From: Paenibacillus apiarius
GTDB lineage: Bacteria; Bacillota; Bacilli; Paenibacillales; Paenibacillaceae
Reading direction: 5' to 3'
NCBI RefSeq assembly: GCF_017052585.1
Contig: NZ_JAFFHZ010000001.1
Location: 1,426,001 to 1,490,000, forward strand
Length of the DNA stretch: 64,000 nt
Position 1 is the first letter of the stretch. Each line of letters starts with the position of its first letter. A program made the translations under genes and the position numbers. Shown here piece after piece: positions 34,241-43,044 of this stretch. A model generated the notes under the pieces. That model was not told the origin of the DNA, did no database searches, and saw only the letters and a program-made list of their open reading frames with translations.

Positions 34241-34807
34241 GTGACAACACATTCTGAAAAAGAAAAAATGATTCGCGGCGAGTTGTACATGGCAGGAGAC
34301 GAGGAGCTGGTACGCGATCGTGAGCAGGCAAGACGGCTGACACGTCTATATAACCAAACGTCGGAGACGGACTATGAAGTACGCAGCCGGCTGCTGCACA
34401 CGTTATTCGGAACGGTCGGCGAAGGAATATATATCGAACCGACCTTCCGCTGCGATTACGGCTATAACATTTATGTGGGCAAAGGGTTCTATGCGAACTT
34501 CGATTGCGTCATGCTGGACGTGTGCGAAATCCGTATTGGCGACAACTGCTTTCTCGCGCCGGGCGTCCACATTTATACCGCAACCCACCCGCTTCATCCG
34601 TTGGAACGAATCTCCGGCTATGAATATGGCAAGCCGGTCGCGATTGGCGACCGCGTCTGGATCGGCGGACGTTCCATCATTAACCCGGGCGTGACAATCG
34701 GCAATAACGTCGTCATCGCTTCCGGTTCAGTCGTCACGAAGGATGTGCCGGAAAATGTTGTGGTCGGAGGGAACCCGGCGCGCATCATCAAAACAATCGA
34801 AGTGTAA
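34241..34807 (+). CDS. Maltose/galactoside O-acetyltransferase family protein
   Basis: The 188-residue left-handed beta-helix acetyltransferase shows the Maa/LacA pattern: N-terminal [38 protein letters not shown], the catalytic His in YTATHPLHP, and hexapeptide repeats to the C-terminus ([20 protein letters not shown]). It transfers acetyl from acetyl-CoA to a sugar. The GTG start has AGAAGGAGA upstream. A bidirectional terminator follows. Confidence 0.92.
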   Translation: MTTHSEKEKMIRGELYMAGDEELVRDREQARRLTRLYNQTSETDYEVRSRLLHTLFGTVGEGIYIEPTFRCDYGYNIYVGKGFYANFDCVMLDVCEIRIGDNCFLAPGVHIYTATHPLHPLERISGYEYGKPVAIGDRVWIGGRSIINPGVTIGNNVVIASGSVVTKDVPENVVVGGNPARIIKTIEV

Positions 34808-34833
34808 ACCTGCGCATCATGCCATGCATCATG

Positions 34834-34881
34834 AAAGGGGCTATCCCGCCAGCAGCGCTATCTGCTGTGGAACGCCCCTTT
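34834..34881. terminator. Terminator between convergent genes
   Basis: AAAGGGGC and GCCCCTTT enclose a second hairpin (CAGCAG/CTGCTG). It lies between the acetyltransferase and the converging TagO-type gene. Confidence 0.75.
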
Positions 34882-34905
34882 GTCTATGTATCTATCGCAC
34901 CTATT

Positions 34906-35865
34906 CTACACTTGCAGCAAGGTTAAAATAATCGAGGTCAGACCGAAGCACAGGTTAATGAGCAGCAGAAAAGCAACAGCCTGCTTCTGATTCAAGCCGA
35001 CCGCGAGCAGGCGATAATGCGCTTGGGAGGCATCCGCCTTATACACCGGTTTCCCTTGCAGGAAGCGGCGGATGACAACGAAGACGTTGTCGAATATCGG
35101 TACGCCAAGTGCAAGAATCGGGATGAACAAAGACAATACCGTCGCTTGCTTGAAGGCGCCGTCCAATGCGATGACCCCGAGAATGAAGCCCAAGAATGTC
35201 GCGCCTGCATCTCCCATAAATACCTTCGCCGGCGGTTTGTTATAACGCAAGTAGCCAACGGAAACGCCCACCAAAATAATCGCCATCATGGCGGATACGC
35301 TCTGTCCCTGCGCCAAGGCGACCGCAAAGAGCGTCCCTCCGGATATCGCCGTCAGACCGCCTGCCAGACCGTCCATTCCATCAGAAAAATTAATGACGGT
35401 CGTAACGCCGAATATCCACATGACCGTCAAGATGAATTGCAGCCATCCAGGCAGACTGACGAATTCATGCGTGAACGGATTCGTGAATCCTTCAAATTTA
35501 ATGCCGGAGCTAAACACTATGATTGCAGCGCACACCTGCACTAACAGCTTGGGCAGTGCGGGAAATTCTTTGCCATGCGTCTTATACCAATCATCCACCG
35601 TACCGATTAGCAAGATGAGCAGCCCGCCGCCAAAAATGGCGATCGACTCTACCATGACATTGCGCACGAGCAGCACGTAAGTGATGAAGAAACCGATAAA
35701 GATGGCAATGCTCGCCGTTAACGGGATCGGTTCCCGATGTATCTTCCGTTCACTGTCTTTCCGCGGCTTGTCTACAAAATCAATGCGAAATGCCATCTTC
35801 CGCAGCGGCGGGATGAGGAACATCACGATTAGAGATGAAATCAAAAAAGCCGATAGGTAGAGCAT
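34906..35865 (-). CDS. tagO: Undecaprenyl-phosphate N-acetylhexosamine-1-phosphate transferase (TagO/WecA type)
   Basis: The 319-residue membrane enzyme has about ten helices. It shows the MraY/WecA-family loops DFVDKPRKDSERKIHREPIP, GTVDDWY, INFSDGMDGLAGG, KVFMGDAGATFLGF and a cytoplasmic His motif (SQAHYRLL). It starts wall teichoic acid or other cell-wall polymer synthesis by moving a sugar phosphate to the lipid carrier. The absence of a neighbouring murein operon argues against MraY. Confidence 0.9.
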   Translation of the reverse strand: MLYLSAFLISSLIVMFLIPPLRKMAFRIDFVDKPRKDSERKIHREPIPLTASIAIFIGFFITYVLLVRNVMVESIAIFGGGLLILLIGTVDDWYKTHGKEFPALPKLLVQVCAAIIVFSSGIKFEGFTNPFTHEFVSLPGWLQFILTVMWIFGVTTVINFSDGMDGLAGGLTAISGGTLFAVALAQGQSVSAMMAIILVGVSVGYLRYNKPPAKVFMGDAGATFLGFILGVIALDGAFKQATVLSLFIPILALGVPIFDNVFVVIRRFLQGKPVYKADASQAHYRLLAVGLNQKQAVAFLLLINLCFGLTSIILTLLQV

Positions 35866-36088
35866 AAATTCCTCCTATATAACGCTTTCTTCGAGTAAAA
35901 CAACCATACGATTCATTATAAGGATTTTCCCGCTTACGGCAACTGACCCCCCCAAGATTTTTGTCTCTGATTGCGCTTGATTCCAGCAGCATCGTTATGA
36001 TTTGTTTGTGTAGCGGGAAGCATCTTCCTTCATTCCGGAGTTTCCAGCCTCCTCGTATTTTCCCATTTTACCATAATTGGCGAACGTC

Positions 36089-36481
36089 TCAACACGTCGC
36101 CTCGCCAGCGCATGGCTGGCATCGATAAGCCCGCACGGCGTATAGCTTCACGAACCCTCTCCGCTTCAGAATACGAGCCGCCTTCCGCACTTCCCTCGCA
36201 CTGGACCCGAGTATGACGACCGAATCCAGCACCGACAGCTCCTTCCTCCACACATAAGGCAATCGGCCCACATAAATAGAGGTCGAGCCCTCTAAATGGC
36301 ATTCCATATAATCTACGGGATCCCTTATGTCGATCAGCTTGACGGCGGGATCCATCTGTACGAACTCGCACACGGCCGTCGGCGTAACATAGGTCAGGCC
36401 GGCAACCGGCCGCATTTGCCAAATGCGAGACATGATTAGAAACAGACTGACAAGCGCCCCTAGCTCTATCCACCAATTCAC
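36089..36481 (-). CDS. Membrane-anchored rhodanese-like protein lacking the active Cys (YqhL type)
   Basis: The product has about 130 residues. GTG 36481 has AAGGAGG 7 nt upstream, so an open frame that extends 50 codons further 5' is not used. An N-terminal helix (IELGALVSLFLIMSRIW) anchors a rhodanese fold (VKLIDIRDPVDYMECHLEGS, SIYVGRLP). Where active rhodaneses have C-x2-G-x-R the sequence reads ILGSSAREVR, without Cys. Sulfur transfer is therefore unlikely; a binding or regulatory role is more probable. Confidence 0.78.
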   Translation of the reverse strand: MNWWIELGALVSLFLIMSRIWQMRPVAGLTYVTPTAVCEFVQMDPAVKLIDIRDPVDYMECHLEGSTSIYVGRLPYVWRKELSVLDSVVILGSSAREVRKAARILKRRGFVKLYAVRAYRCQPCAGEATC

Positions 36482-36685
36482 GTCAATTCCTCCTTCATGC
36501 AAGCATTCGCAACCACATACCCCACCAGGTATAAAAATCATAGTAGCTATCATTGCTAAAGTCAACCCTCCTGCTGTCCAAAATAGAGGCTTCCCAGCAG
36601 CTCGCAAAAAATAGAAATACGGCGCTGCCATATGCTATCATCAGAGTAGCAATACGAAGCTGATAAGAAAGGTGTGAATCGTTGG

Positions 36686-37606
36686 ATGCAATATCGCAAA
36701 CTCGGCAAGACCGGATTGAAAGTGTCCGTCATCGGCGTCGGAACGTGGCAGTTCGGCGGTGAGTGGGGTCATGATTACACGCAGCAGGAAGTAGACCGTA
36801 TTTTACATAAAGCAAAAAACACAGGCATTAACCTGATCGATACGGCGGAATGCTATGGCGATCATTTGTCCGAAGCGTTCATCGGTGAATTTCTGCAGCG
36901 CGACCGGCGGGAAGATTGGGTCGTCGCCACGAAGTTCGGCCATAAGTTCCACTCTCATCTCCAGCGGACGACCCAATACGGCGCCCAAGAGGTGCTGCAG
37001 CAGTTGGAAGATTCCTTGCGCGCATTGCGGACGGACTATATTGACCTATATCAATTCCATTCCGGAGACGACCAAGCGTTCGACAATGACGATTTGTGGA
37101 CGATGCTGGACAAACAGGTGCAAGCCGGCAAGATCCGCCATATCGGCTTGTCATTGAACAAGAGCAACAGCATGCATCAGACTTCGGCTGCCAGCAAGGT
37201 TGGCGCCGGCGCAATCCAGGTCGTCTACAACCGTCTCGATCGCGGACCGGAAGCAGACGTCTTTCCCGCTTGCATGGATCAGGACTTAGGCGTATTGGCG
37301 CGTGTTCCGCTCGCGAGCGGCTATTTGAGCGGCAAATACAGACCTGGAGCCGAATTCGCCGCGAACGATGTGCGCCATAATCATGACCGGGCCGCAGTCG
37401 ATGAGAAGCTGAAGCAGGCCGAAGAAATTAAGCGCACGGAAGTGCCGCAGGATGTCAACATGGCTGAATGGGCGCTCGCTTGGTGTCTGCGGCACGAAGC
37501 GGTTACCTGTGTCATTCCCGGCTGCAAAAATGAAGCCCAAGTCGAAAGCAATGCCCGCGCCGCCCTGCTGGCTCCAACGGATCATCCACAAATATGGCGG
37601 CACTAG
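36686..37606 (+). CDS. Aldo/keto reductase
   Basis: The 306-residue TIM-barrel NAD(P)H reductase has the AKR tetrad: Asp in NLIDTAECYGDHLSE with its Tyr, Lys in VVATKFGHK, and His in LYQFHSGDD. Cofactor elements CVIPGCKNEAQVESN lie near the C-terminus. It resembles the bacterial general stress AKR group (YhdN/IolS). ATG 36686 is preferred; an in-frame GTG at 36674 abuts AAAGG. A strong terminator follows. Confidence 0.92.
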   Translation: MQYRKLGKTGLKVSVIGVGTWQFGGEWGHDYTQQEVDRILHKAKNTGINLIDTAECYGDHLSEAFIGEFLQRDRREDWVVATKFGHKFHSHLQRTTQYGAQEVLQQLEDSLRALRTDYIDLYQFHSGDDQAFDNDDLWTMLDKQVQAGKIRHIGLSLNKSNSMHQTSAASKVGAGAIQVVYNRLDRGPEADVFPACMDQDLGVLARVPLASGYLSGKYRPGAEFAANDVRHNHDRAAVDEKLKQAEEIKRTEVPQDVNMAEWALAWCLRHEAVTCVIPGCKNEAQVESNARAALLAPTDHPQIWRH

Positions 37607-37619
37607 GGCAGGAAGAGCC

Positions 37620-37653
37620 AGACACGCCTGTGAAGCGTAGGCGTGTCTTTTTT
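37620..37653 (+). terminator. Terminator after the aldo/keto reductase
   Basis: AGACACGCCT and AGGCGTGTCT pair around GTGAAGCGT, followed by TTTTTT. Confidence 0.9.
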
Positions 37654-37735
37654 GAACGACAGTATGTAATTATTTTCACATAATGTATGATTCATTTTAA
37701 GTAACTTAATTATTGTTTATATATTTATATTATTT

Positions 37736-37766
37736 ACTTACTTTTATAAAGTAAGTGTGGTATACT
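37736..37766 (+). promoter_or_regulatory. Nitroreductase promoter with a perfect 21-bp palindrome
   Basis: Arms ACTTACTTT (37736-37744) and AAAGTAAGT (37748-37756) surround TAT. A TATACT -10 follows at 37761-37766, so the palindrome covers the -35 region and should act as a repressor site. Quinone-responsive HxlR- or MarR-type repressors (YodB, MhqR) control similar nitroreductases in Bacillus; no such regulator gene is adjacent. Confidence 0.7.
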
Positions 37767-37808
37767 TTTCTTAACAAATATCCCGATGAATTCGAGGAGG
37801 AGAACGAA

Positions 37809-38438
37809 ATGAGTAATGATTTCTTGACTGTCATTAAAGAAAGACGATCCGCCAATAAATTTCTTCCAAATGTTGAAATATCCACCGAGGAGCTTGACGA
37901 TATGTTCTCGCTCGTCAAATTCGCGCCATCCGCATTCAATCTTCAGCATGCGCACTATGTGACCGTCACGGACAAAGCGTTGATGGATCAGCTCTATGCA
38001 GCTGCCTATAAGCAGTATAAGGTCAAAACCGCCTCGGCTGCCATTGTCGTATTGGGTGATACGGAAGCCCACCTGAAAGCGGGAGAATTGAACGAAGGGC
38101 TGCTTCATCTTGGGATCTTGAGCAAACAAGAGTACGATAAGACAGTGGAAGGCACGACGCAATTTTATGAACAACGGGGAGACACGTTCAAGAGAGAGGA
38201 TGCCATTCGCAACGCAAGCCTGTCCGCGATGCAATTCATGCTCATCGCCAAAGCGAAGGGCTGGGATACTTGCCCGATGATCGGATTCGATCCCGATCAA
38301 GTACAATCCATCCTGAACATCCCTGACAATTACGTACCGGTCATGTTGATCACGATCGGAAAGGAGGATACTTCCAGTCAGCGTCCGCGCGGTTACCGCA
38401 AGCCGGTCCGCGAATTCGTGACGCATAATTCGTTCTAA
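37809..38438 (+). CDS. Nitroreductase-family NAD(P)H oxidoreductase (YodC/MhqN-like)
   Basis: The 209-residue FMN protein has the family N-terminus IKERRSANKFLPN, FAPSAFNLQHAHYV, the central ASLSAMQFMLIAKAKGWDTCPM and the FMN-phosphate segment RPRGYRKP. Members reduce quinones and nitroaromatics; the YodC/MhqN group is induced by quinone stress. GGAGGAG precedes ATG 37809. A palindromic operator covers its promoter and a bidirectional terminator follows. Confidence 0.92.
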   Translation: MSNDFLTVIKERRSANKFLPNVEISTEELDDMFSLVKFAPSAFNLQHAHYVTVTDKALMDQLYAAAYKQYKVKTASAAIVVLGDTEAHLKAGELNEGLLHLGILSKQEYDKTVEGTTQFYEQRGDTFKREDAIRNASLSAMQFMLIAKAKGWDTCPMIGFDPDQVQSILNIPDNYVPVMLITIGKEDTSSQRPRGYRKPVREFVTHNSF

Positions 38439-38475
38439 CTTCCGATTGGTTTGATGCGGTCCCGCCATTCAAACC

Positions 38476-38517
38476 GGGTGCTTGCGCCGTTATGCGGTTG
38501 AAACGGCGCAAGCACCC
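38476..38517. terminator. Bidirectional terminator before the ger operon end
   Basis: GGGTGCTTGCGCCGTT and AACGGCGCAAGCACCC form a 16-bp perfect stem. It ends both the nitroreductase and the converging ger operon. Confidence 0.85.
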
Positions 38518-38524
38518 AGTTTCT

Positions 38525-39631
38525 TTATTCGCGCAGCTCCCGCATCTGACTCTTCAGAAAGGATACCATCCACAATCCAAGCGGCAGGAATAGAAACAAT
38601 ACAATCGTGAGCATCGGCCAAATGCGGGTATCCCACCAAATCTGATAGGATGTATTCGGATAGAGGATTAACGAAAGCACCATGCAAATAATCGCCCAAG
38701 GGAAAATCATCGATCGGCCGTCTTTTAATTGAAGCACATGCTCGAGCGCCTTAATGCCGAAGTAAAAGTACATGCTCATTTTGAAATATAAGGTAGTCAG
38801 CCAAAGCGTCGCCATCAATACTTCAATTCGGGTAATGAATTCTGCAAGATTGATTTTCTGCGCAAGCATATAACTCGGAAAAGAGGCTCTTGCCGTACTC
38901 TCGCTGCCCAATACTAAAATGCACATGAACGTCATCAGAAACAAAAAGAAACCGCCGATTGCATGTCCGATTACGAAGGCGCGGATTTTGGACTTGCGGT
39001 GACCGTCAACCTGAGGATACAACGTCCAAAATGAAAACAGCGTCAGCGTCGTGAAGCTTAAATAATGCAGAATTGTCCGGATATAAGCGGCTCCATTCGC
39101 TTCAAACACCGGAAGAATATTATCGAGCTTGGCTTGGGGAAACACGAATATCGTCAAGGCGACAAACGTGAGTGTCATTATGACGGCAAACAGTTCTCCG
39201 GCTCTCGCTACCGTTTTCATTCCCAGACGCAATCCGATGACGACCGCCAGTATAAACATCGCTTGCACCGCGATACGCGGTGTCTCGGGAATGATTTGAG
39301 TCGTCATGAACGAACCCAAATAACTTAACAAGGAAGCTACTCCGTCCAGAAACGACACGAAAGCGTACAACAGAATGAGCACGCTCCCCAGCCACTTTCC
39401 AACCGTGTTATCTATGTAATCGAAAATCGTTTTTTCGCGGACCGCCCCCAGCCATTTTCCATAGAGTAGAGCCGCACCTGCACTCAATAGTACCGCTATC
39501 ATCACCGCAAGCCATCCATCCTGCTTGCTGTAGTACGCCGCGGCAGACGGCACATACAGGACGGATGAGCCTACCGTATGCAATACAACCAAACATAATA
39601 GTTGGCGAACATCAATCCGTTCCCTTCTCAT
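38525..39631 (-). CDS. Spore germination permease, GerAB/GerKB family
   Basis: The 368-residue, ten-helix APC-like protein (RIDVRQLLCLVVLHTVGSSVL at the start) is the B subunit of a germinant receptor in the inner spore membrane, thought to bind the germinant. It is the last gene of the operon, and its start overlaps the stop of the small upstream gene by 4 nt. The length is standard. Confidence 0.92.
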   Translation of the reverse strand: MRRERIDVRQLLCLVVLHTVGSSVLYVPSAAAYYSKQDGWLAVMIAVLLSAGAALLYGKWLGAVREKTIFDYIDNTVGKWLGSVLILLYAFVSFLDGVASLLSYLGSFMTTQIIPETPRIAVQAMFILAVVIGLRLGMKTVARAGELFAVIMTLTFVALTIFVFPQAKLDNILPVFEANGAAYIRTILHYLSFTTLTLFSFWTLYPQVDGHRKSKIRAFVIGHAIGGFFLFLMTFMCILVLGSESTARASFPSYMLAQKINLAEFITRIEVLMATLWLTTLYFKMSMYFYFGIKALEHVLQLKDGRSMIFPWAIICMVLSLILYPNTSYQIWWDTRIWPMLTIVLFLFLPLGLWMVSFLKSQMRELRE

Positions 39632-39873
39632 TGCTCCACCATCCTGTCCAAGCTGTCGATAATGAGGTGGCTAAGCGGCTCCATCATCCAGGCAAACCAC
39701 TGATTCGGATTCGGCAGCGGCACATCCAACAAATAGACGAGAGCCAGTACCATAGCGCCCGTAAACATGATGCTAAAATATCGCAGCTCCTTCGAGCGAT
39801 TCTGACGCCGCAATTGCGGAACTTCAAACCACAGAATCAGAGCGCCGATAACGGCCAGAATCAAGATAGCCAT
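39628..39873 (-). CDS. Small membrane protein of the ger operon (possible D-type subunit)
   Basis: The 81-residue protein has two predicted helices (ILILAVIGALILWFEVP and YFSIMFTGAMVLALVYLLDVP) and a short acidic tail. It is encoded 3 nt after the C subunit gene and overlaps the B subunit gene. Germinant-receptor D subunits are small two-helix proteins of this size, which fits, but sequence identity to known D proteins cannot be judged here. Confidence 0.75.
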   Translation of the reverse strand: MAILILAVIGALILWFEVPQLRRQNRSKELRYFSIMFTGAMVLALVYLLDVPLPNPNQWFAWMMEPLSHLIIDSLDRMVEQ

Positions 39874-39876
39874 CCG

Positions 39877-41079
39877 CTACTCCTCCTTCTCGTAAAATTT
39901 AAGGTAGGAATTGAGCTGTGTTCCTGTTTCGTTCAAGCTGACCTTCGTCGTAATATGAACCGGGACGTCGGGATAAATGGCGGTCCATCGGCTTTTTATC
40001 TTCTTCCACTCCGCAAAATCGGCCTTATGCAGCGCCTTCCCAAATCCAAAAATATCGGAACGGAATATACGCTGCGCCTTATAGACGGATGCGCGAAGCA
40101 AATCGGAAAAAGACTTCTCCGCATCCCGTTCCACGCGAGCAATGACTTCCGGATTAATCAGATCAATATTGCAAGCGGCTTCTGCCACATTCACATCTAC
40201 CGATATGTCAATCCGTATTTCGGGCTTGCCGTTGCGGAAATGGCCGGTCACCGAACTGTCGGCCCGCTTTACCTCCAATCCGATACTGCCCCCGTCTGGA
40301 CATGGCGCAATCCCGATCGTGCTGCTTATATTCCCCGTAATATAGTTAAATCCCTTGCTCTCCTCCTCATTGAGCCATCCGATCAGCTTATCTTTTTTGA
40401 ATACGCCCAGTGTAGTAAATTTCGTTATGGTCAGATCTGACGTTTTTTGCGTATTGTCGACCTTGTTTGCGGATTGTCCGGGATTTTGGACAGTGACACC
40501 GGGGAGTACCGGTTCCTTGCCGATGAGGAACGTCTGCTGCAAAAAGTCATTCAACAGCACGCCTCTTGTCGGGGCCCAGTTCTTCTCCGACTGCTCCAAC
40601 GCCTTGAACAGCTTATTTGCCGGCATGCGTTCAAACGGCGTTATGACTTCGAGCACGTGATGCGCGGACGTATTGCGGGCTATGACAACATAAAAATCTC
40701 CTCTAATTTCGTGATCGCGCGACAGATCGAGCAAATATTTCAACCCATCTCTGGCTACCTCTTCGCTAATAACCAGAATGCGCATATGGGATAAATAAAC
40801 TTTGCGCGGAATTTGCACGGTCATACGGCGGAACGCTTCCAACAAGACGCGCCCCTTCTCTTGAACGACTAATACGGGCGCAGCCGTCGAGCCCCCCTTT
40901 TTGGCGGCAACCGCGCTGACGTTGGCGAGCTGCGCGGATACGATATATTCGCCGTCCTGCTTGTCGATTCCGATGCCAAGGGCAATCCCCAGCGTATCCA
41001 ACTCCCTGCGGTTCCAGCACGATGTCAGCAGCAGGGCAAGCATCATGAGAGCCAGAAGGGCTCCCGCCATTCGTTTCAT
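39877..41079 (-). CDS. Germinant receptor lipoprotein, GerAC family
   Basis: The 400-residue lipoprotein has the signal peptide ALLALMMLALLLTSCW, the lipobox Cys followed by the WNRRELD that is characteristic of Ger(x)C proteins, and the GIALGIGIDK strand. It is anchored on the outer face of the inner spore membrane. ATG 41079 has GGAGG upstream; a longer open frame in the gerA coding region is rejected. Confidence 0.93.
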   Translation of the reverse strand: MKRMAGALLALMMLALLLTSCWNRRELDTLGIALGIGIDKQDGEYIVSAQLANVSAVAAKKGGSTAAPVLVVQEKGRVLLEAFRRMTVQIPRKVYLSHMRILVISEEVARDGLKYLLDLSRDHEIRGDFYVVIARNTSAHHVLEVITPFERMPANKLFKALEQSEKNWAPTRGVLLNDFLQQTFLIGKEPVLPGVTVQNPGQSANKVDNTQKTSDLTITKFTTLGVFKKDKLIGWLNEEESKGFNYITGNISSTIGIAPCPDGGSIGLEVKRADSSVTGHFRNGKPEIRIDISVDVNVAEAACNIDLINPEVIARVERDAEKSFSDLLRASVYKAQRIFRSDIFGFGKALHKADFAEWKKIKSRWTAIYPDVPVHITTKVSLNETGTQLNSYLKFYEKEE

Positions 41080-41096
41080 TGGGTATCCTCCATGCT

Positions 41097-42641
41097 TCAT
41101 GATTGAGATGCAGACGAATCCTGGTCGCCATTCTTCTCTGTCGACTCGTCTGGCGGTTGTCTGTATACATTGGTGTGCAGCAGGCTCGGCCGCGTATACA
41201 TCATCCACCACGGTGCGCGGATCAACGCATCCTTCTGATCCGGCAAACGAACGGGCGCGATCGGAGACATATACGGCTTGCCGAACGATTCCAGATGGCA
41301 CATGTGCATCACCAAAATAACCATTCCGATAAATATCCCATAGAAGCCGAATGAGGCTGCCAACCCCATAAAGACGAACCGGAGCAGCCTAATGGAAATG
41401 CCGACTTCCGGATTCGGAAAGATCAGGCTGGTAATTGCGGTAATCGAGACGATGATGACCATGACGGGGGATACCAAGTCCGCTTCAACGGCGGCCTGTC
41501 CCAATACTAGGGCGCCAACAATCGAGATCGCCGTCCCGACAGCGCGCGGCATCCGTATCCCTGCCTCATACAGCAGCCGGAATGTAAGCTCCATCATAAC
41601 CGCTTCCACAAATGCGGGAAAAGGGACTCCCTCCCGTTGCGCTGCAAGGCTGATCAACAGCTGGGTCGGTATCATTTCCTGATGGAAGGTCGTCAAGGCG
41701 ATGTAAATAGATGGAGTCAACAAGGTAATGAAAAAAGAAGCAAAGCGGAGGAAGCGCGAAAAACCGAAATCATAGCGCTGGTAGTAATCCTCCGCCGATT
41801 GCATCAACTCGGAAAAGAGGGATGGAACAATCAATACGTGCGGCGATCCGTCAACCAGAATGACGATTCTTCCTTCCAATAGTGCAGCAGCCGCAACATC
41901 GGGCCGTTCCGTATTGTTTACCGTAGGAAAAAGACCGAAGGTGGTGTCCTGAATGAATTCTTCCACATAGTTGCTTTCCAGCACACCGTCGATGTTAATG
42001 CACTCCAAGCGCGAATGAAGTTCGGCCAGCACGCCTTCGTCCACGATCCCTTGAATATACATGACGATCGCGGACGTCTTCGTCAATACTCCGAGCTCCT
42101 TCGATTCGAGCCGAAGATCCGGATGTTTAATCCGCTTGCGCAGCAGCGCCGTATTGACGCGAATGGTCTCTGTGAATGCTTCCTGCGGTCCTTTGATTAC
42201 CGTTTGAGAGGTTGGCTCGCTGACCGGGCGATGCTCCCAGCCGTTCGTGCATACCGCATACGCCTCTTCATGGCCGTCGATAAGCAGCGCCGTCTTGCCG
42301 CACAGCACCGCATGCAGCAGATCATCCAGCCGCTTAAGCGGCTGCACATCCCCTGCCGCAATGCCCAGCTGCTGTATCCAAGCTCCCGGATCAGACGTCC
42401 GGTTCGTTGTCATGTTCAGATCCACGCGGTCAGATCGCACCAGAAAGGACTGGATCAAATAATATACAATTGTCGGGTTGACCATTCCATCCAAATAAAT
42501 AAAGGCAACGTCCGTCTCCCCGTCCTGACCGGCCTTCAATTGCCGAATGACGAGATCGGAGCTGTCGCCGAGCGCCTGGCGCACATCATCCAGCTGCGCC
42601 TTCAAATCAGTGTGCAGCGGTTGCTTGTCCTGTTCCGTCAT
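41097..42641 (-). CDS. Germinant receptor A subunit, GerAA family
   Basis: The 514-residue protein has a soluble N-terminal half and a membrane C-terminal half. GerA-family marks include VAFIYLDGMVNPTIVYYLI, GRIVILVDGSPHVLIVPSLF, and the helix region FFITLLTPSIYIALTTFHQE. It is the first gene of the A-C-X-B operon. Two starts are possible: ATG 42680 or, better placed behind GGGGAAGG, ATG 42641. Confidence 0.93.
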   Translation of the reverse strand: MTEQDKQPLHTDLKAQLDDVRQALGDSSDLVIRQLKAGQDGETDVAFIYLDGMVNPTIVYYLIQSFLVRSDRVDLNMTTNRTSDPGAWIQQLGIAAGDVQPLKRLDDLLHAVLCGKTALLIDGHEEAYAVCTNGWEHRPVSEPTSQTVIKGPQEAFTETIRVNTALLRKRIKHPDLRLESKELGVLTKTSAIVMYIQGIVDEGVLAELHSRLECINIDGVLESNYVEEFIQDTTFGLFPTVNNTERPDVAAAALLEGRIVILVDGSPHVLIVPSLFSELMQSAEDYYQRYDFGFSRFLRFASFFITLLTPSIYIALTTFHQEMIPTQLLISLAAQREGVPFPAFVEAVMMELTFRLLYEAGIRMPRAVGTAISIVGALVLGQAAVEADLVSPVMVIIVSITAITSLIFPNPEVGISIRLLRFVFMGLAASFGFYGIFIGMVILVMHMCHLESFGKPYMSPIAPVRLPDQKDALIRAPWWMMYTRPSLLHTNVYRQPPDESTEKNGDQDSSASQS

Positions 42642-43044
42642 AAATCCTTCCCCAAGCGGGCCCCCTCCTATTTGTTTCATTTTTTTATCCTGAAAAGGAG
42701 TTTTTTATGGTATGCCCATCCGCGAGCAAAGGCATGCGCCGGCACCTTTCTCCTATAGAACTAGAAATCGTCTCATCCTGGGGGATGGATGCGTCTGCTT
42801 GGGGCAGGCCGATGGCAGACTGCGGCAGAATCTGCCGCGACCCAAATATTGTGAATCTCCCGCTCTTAGGATATAGTCATCTTTAAGATGATTGATGAGC
42901 AGGAAAGGAAGGGCAGGATATGAAGAAAAGGCTAAACAAGTTATAACGCTTACGTAAGGCATATCGCTCCGGTTATCATTCCCGAGCGCCTCCTGATTGG
43001 GCTCGTATTTTCGAAAACTATAATTGGGAGGTTGTTGTTACGAA
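42642..43044. other. Intergenic region between the divergent ger operon and the adenylyltransferase
   Basis: It should hold a sporulation-type (SigG) promoter for ger, which I cannot fix. On the plus strand an eight-codon frame (MKKRLNKL, about 42920-42946) follows AGGAAAGGAAGGGCAGG, about 100 nt before the resistance gene, and might be a leader peptide. Nothing else is recognised. Confidence 0.3.
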
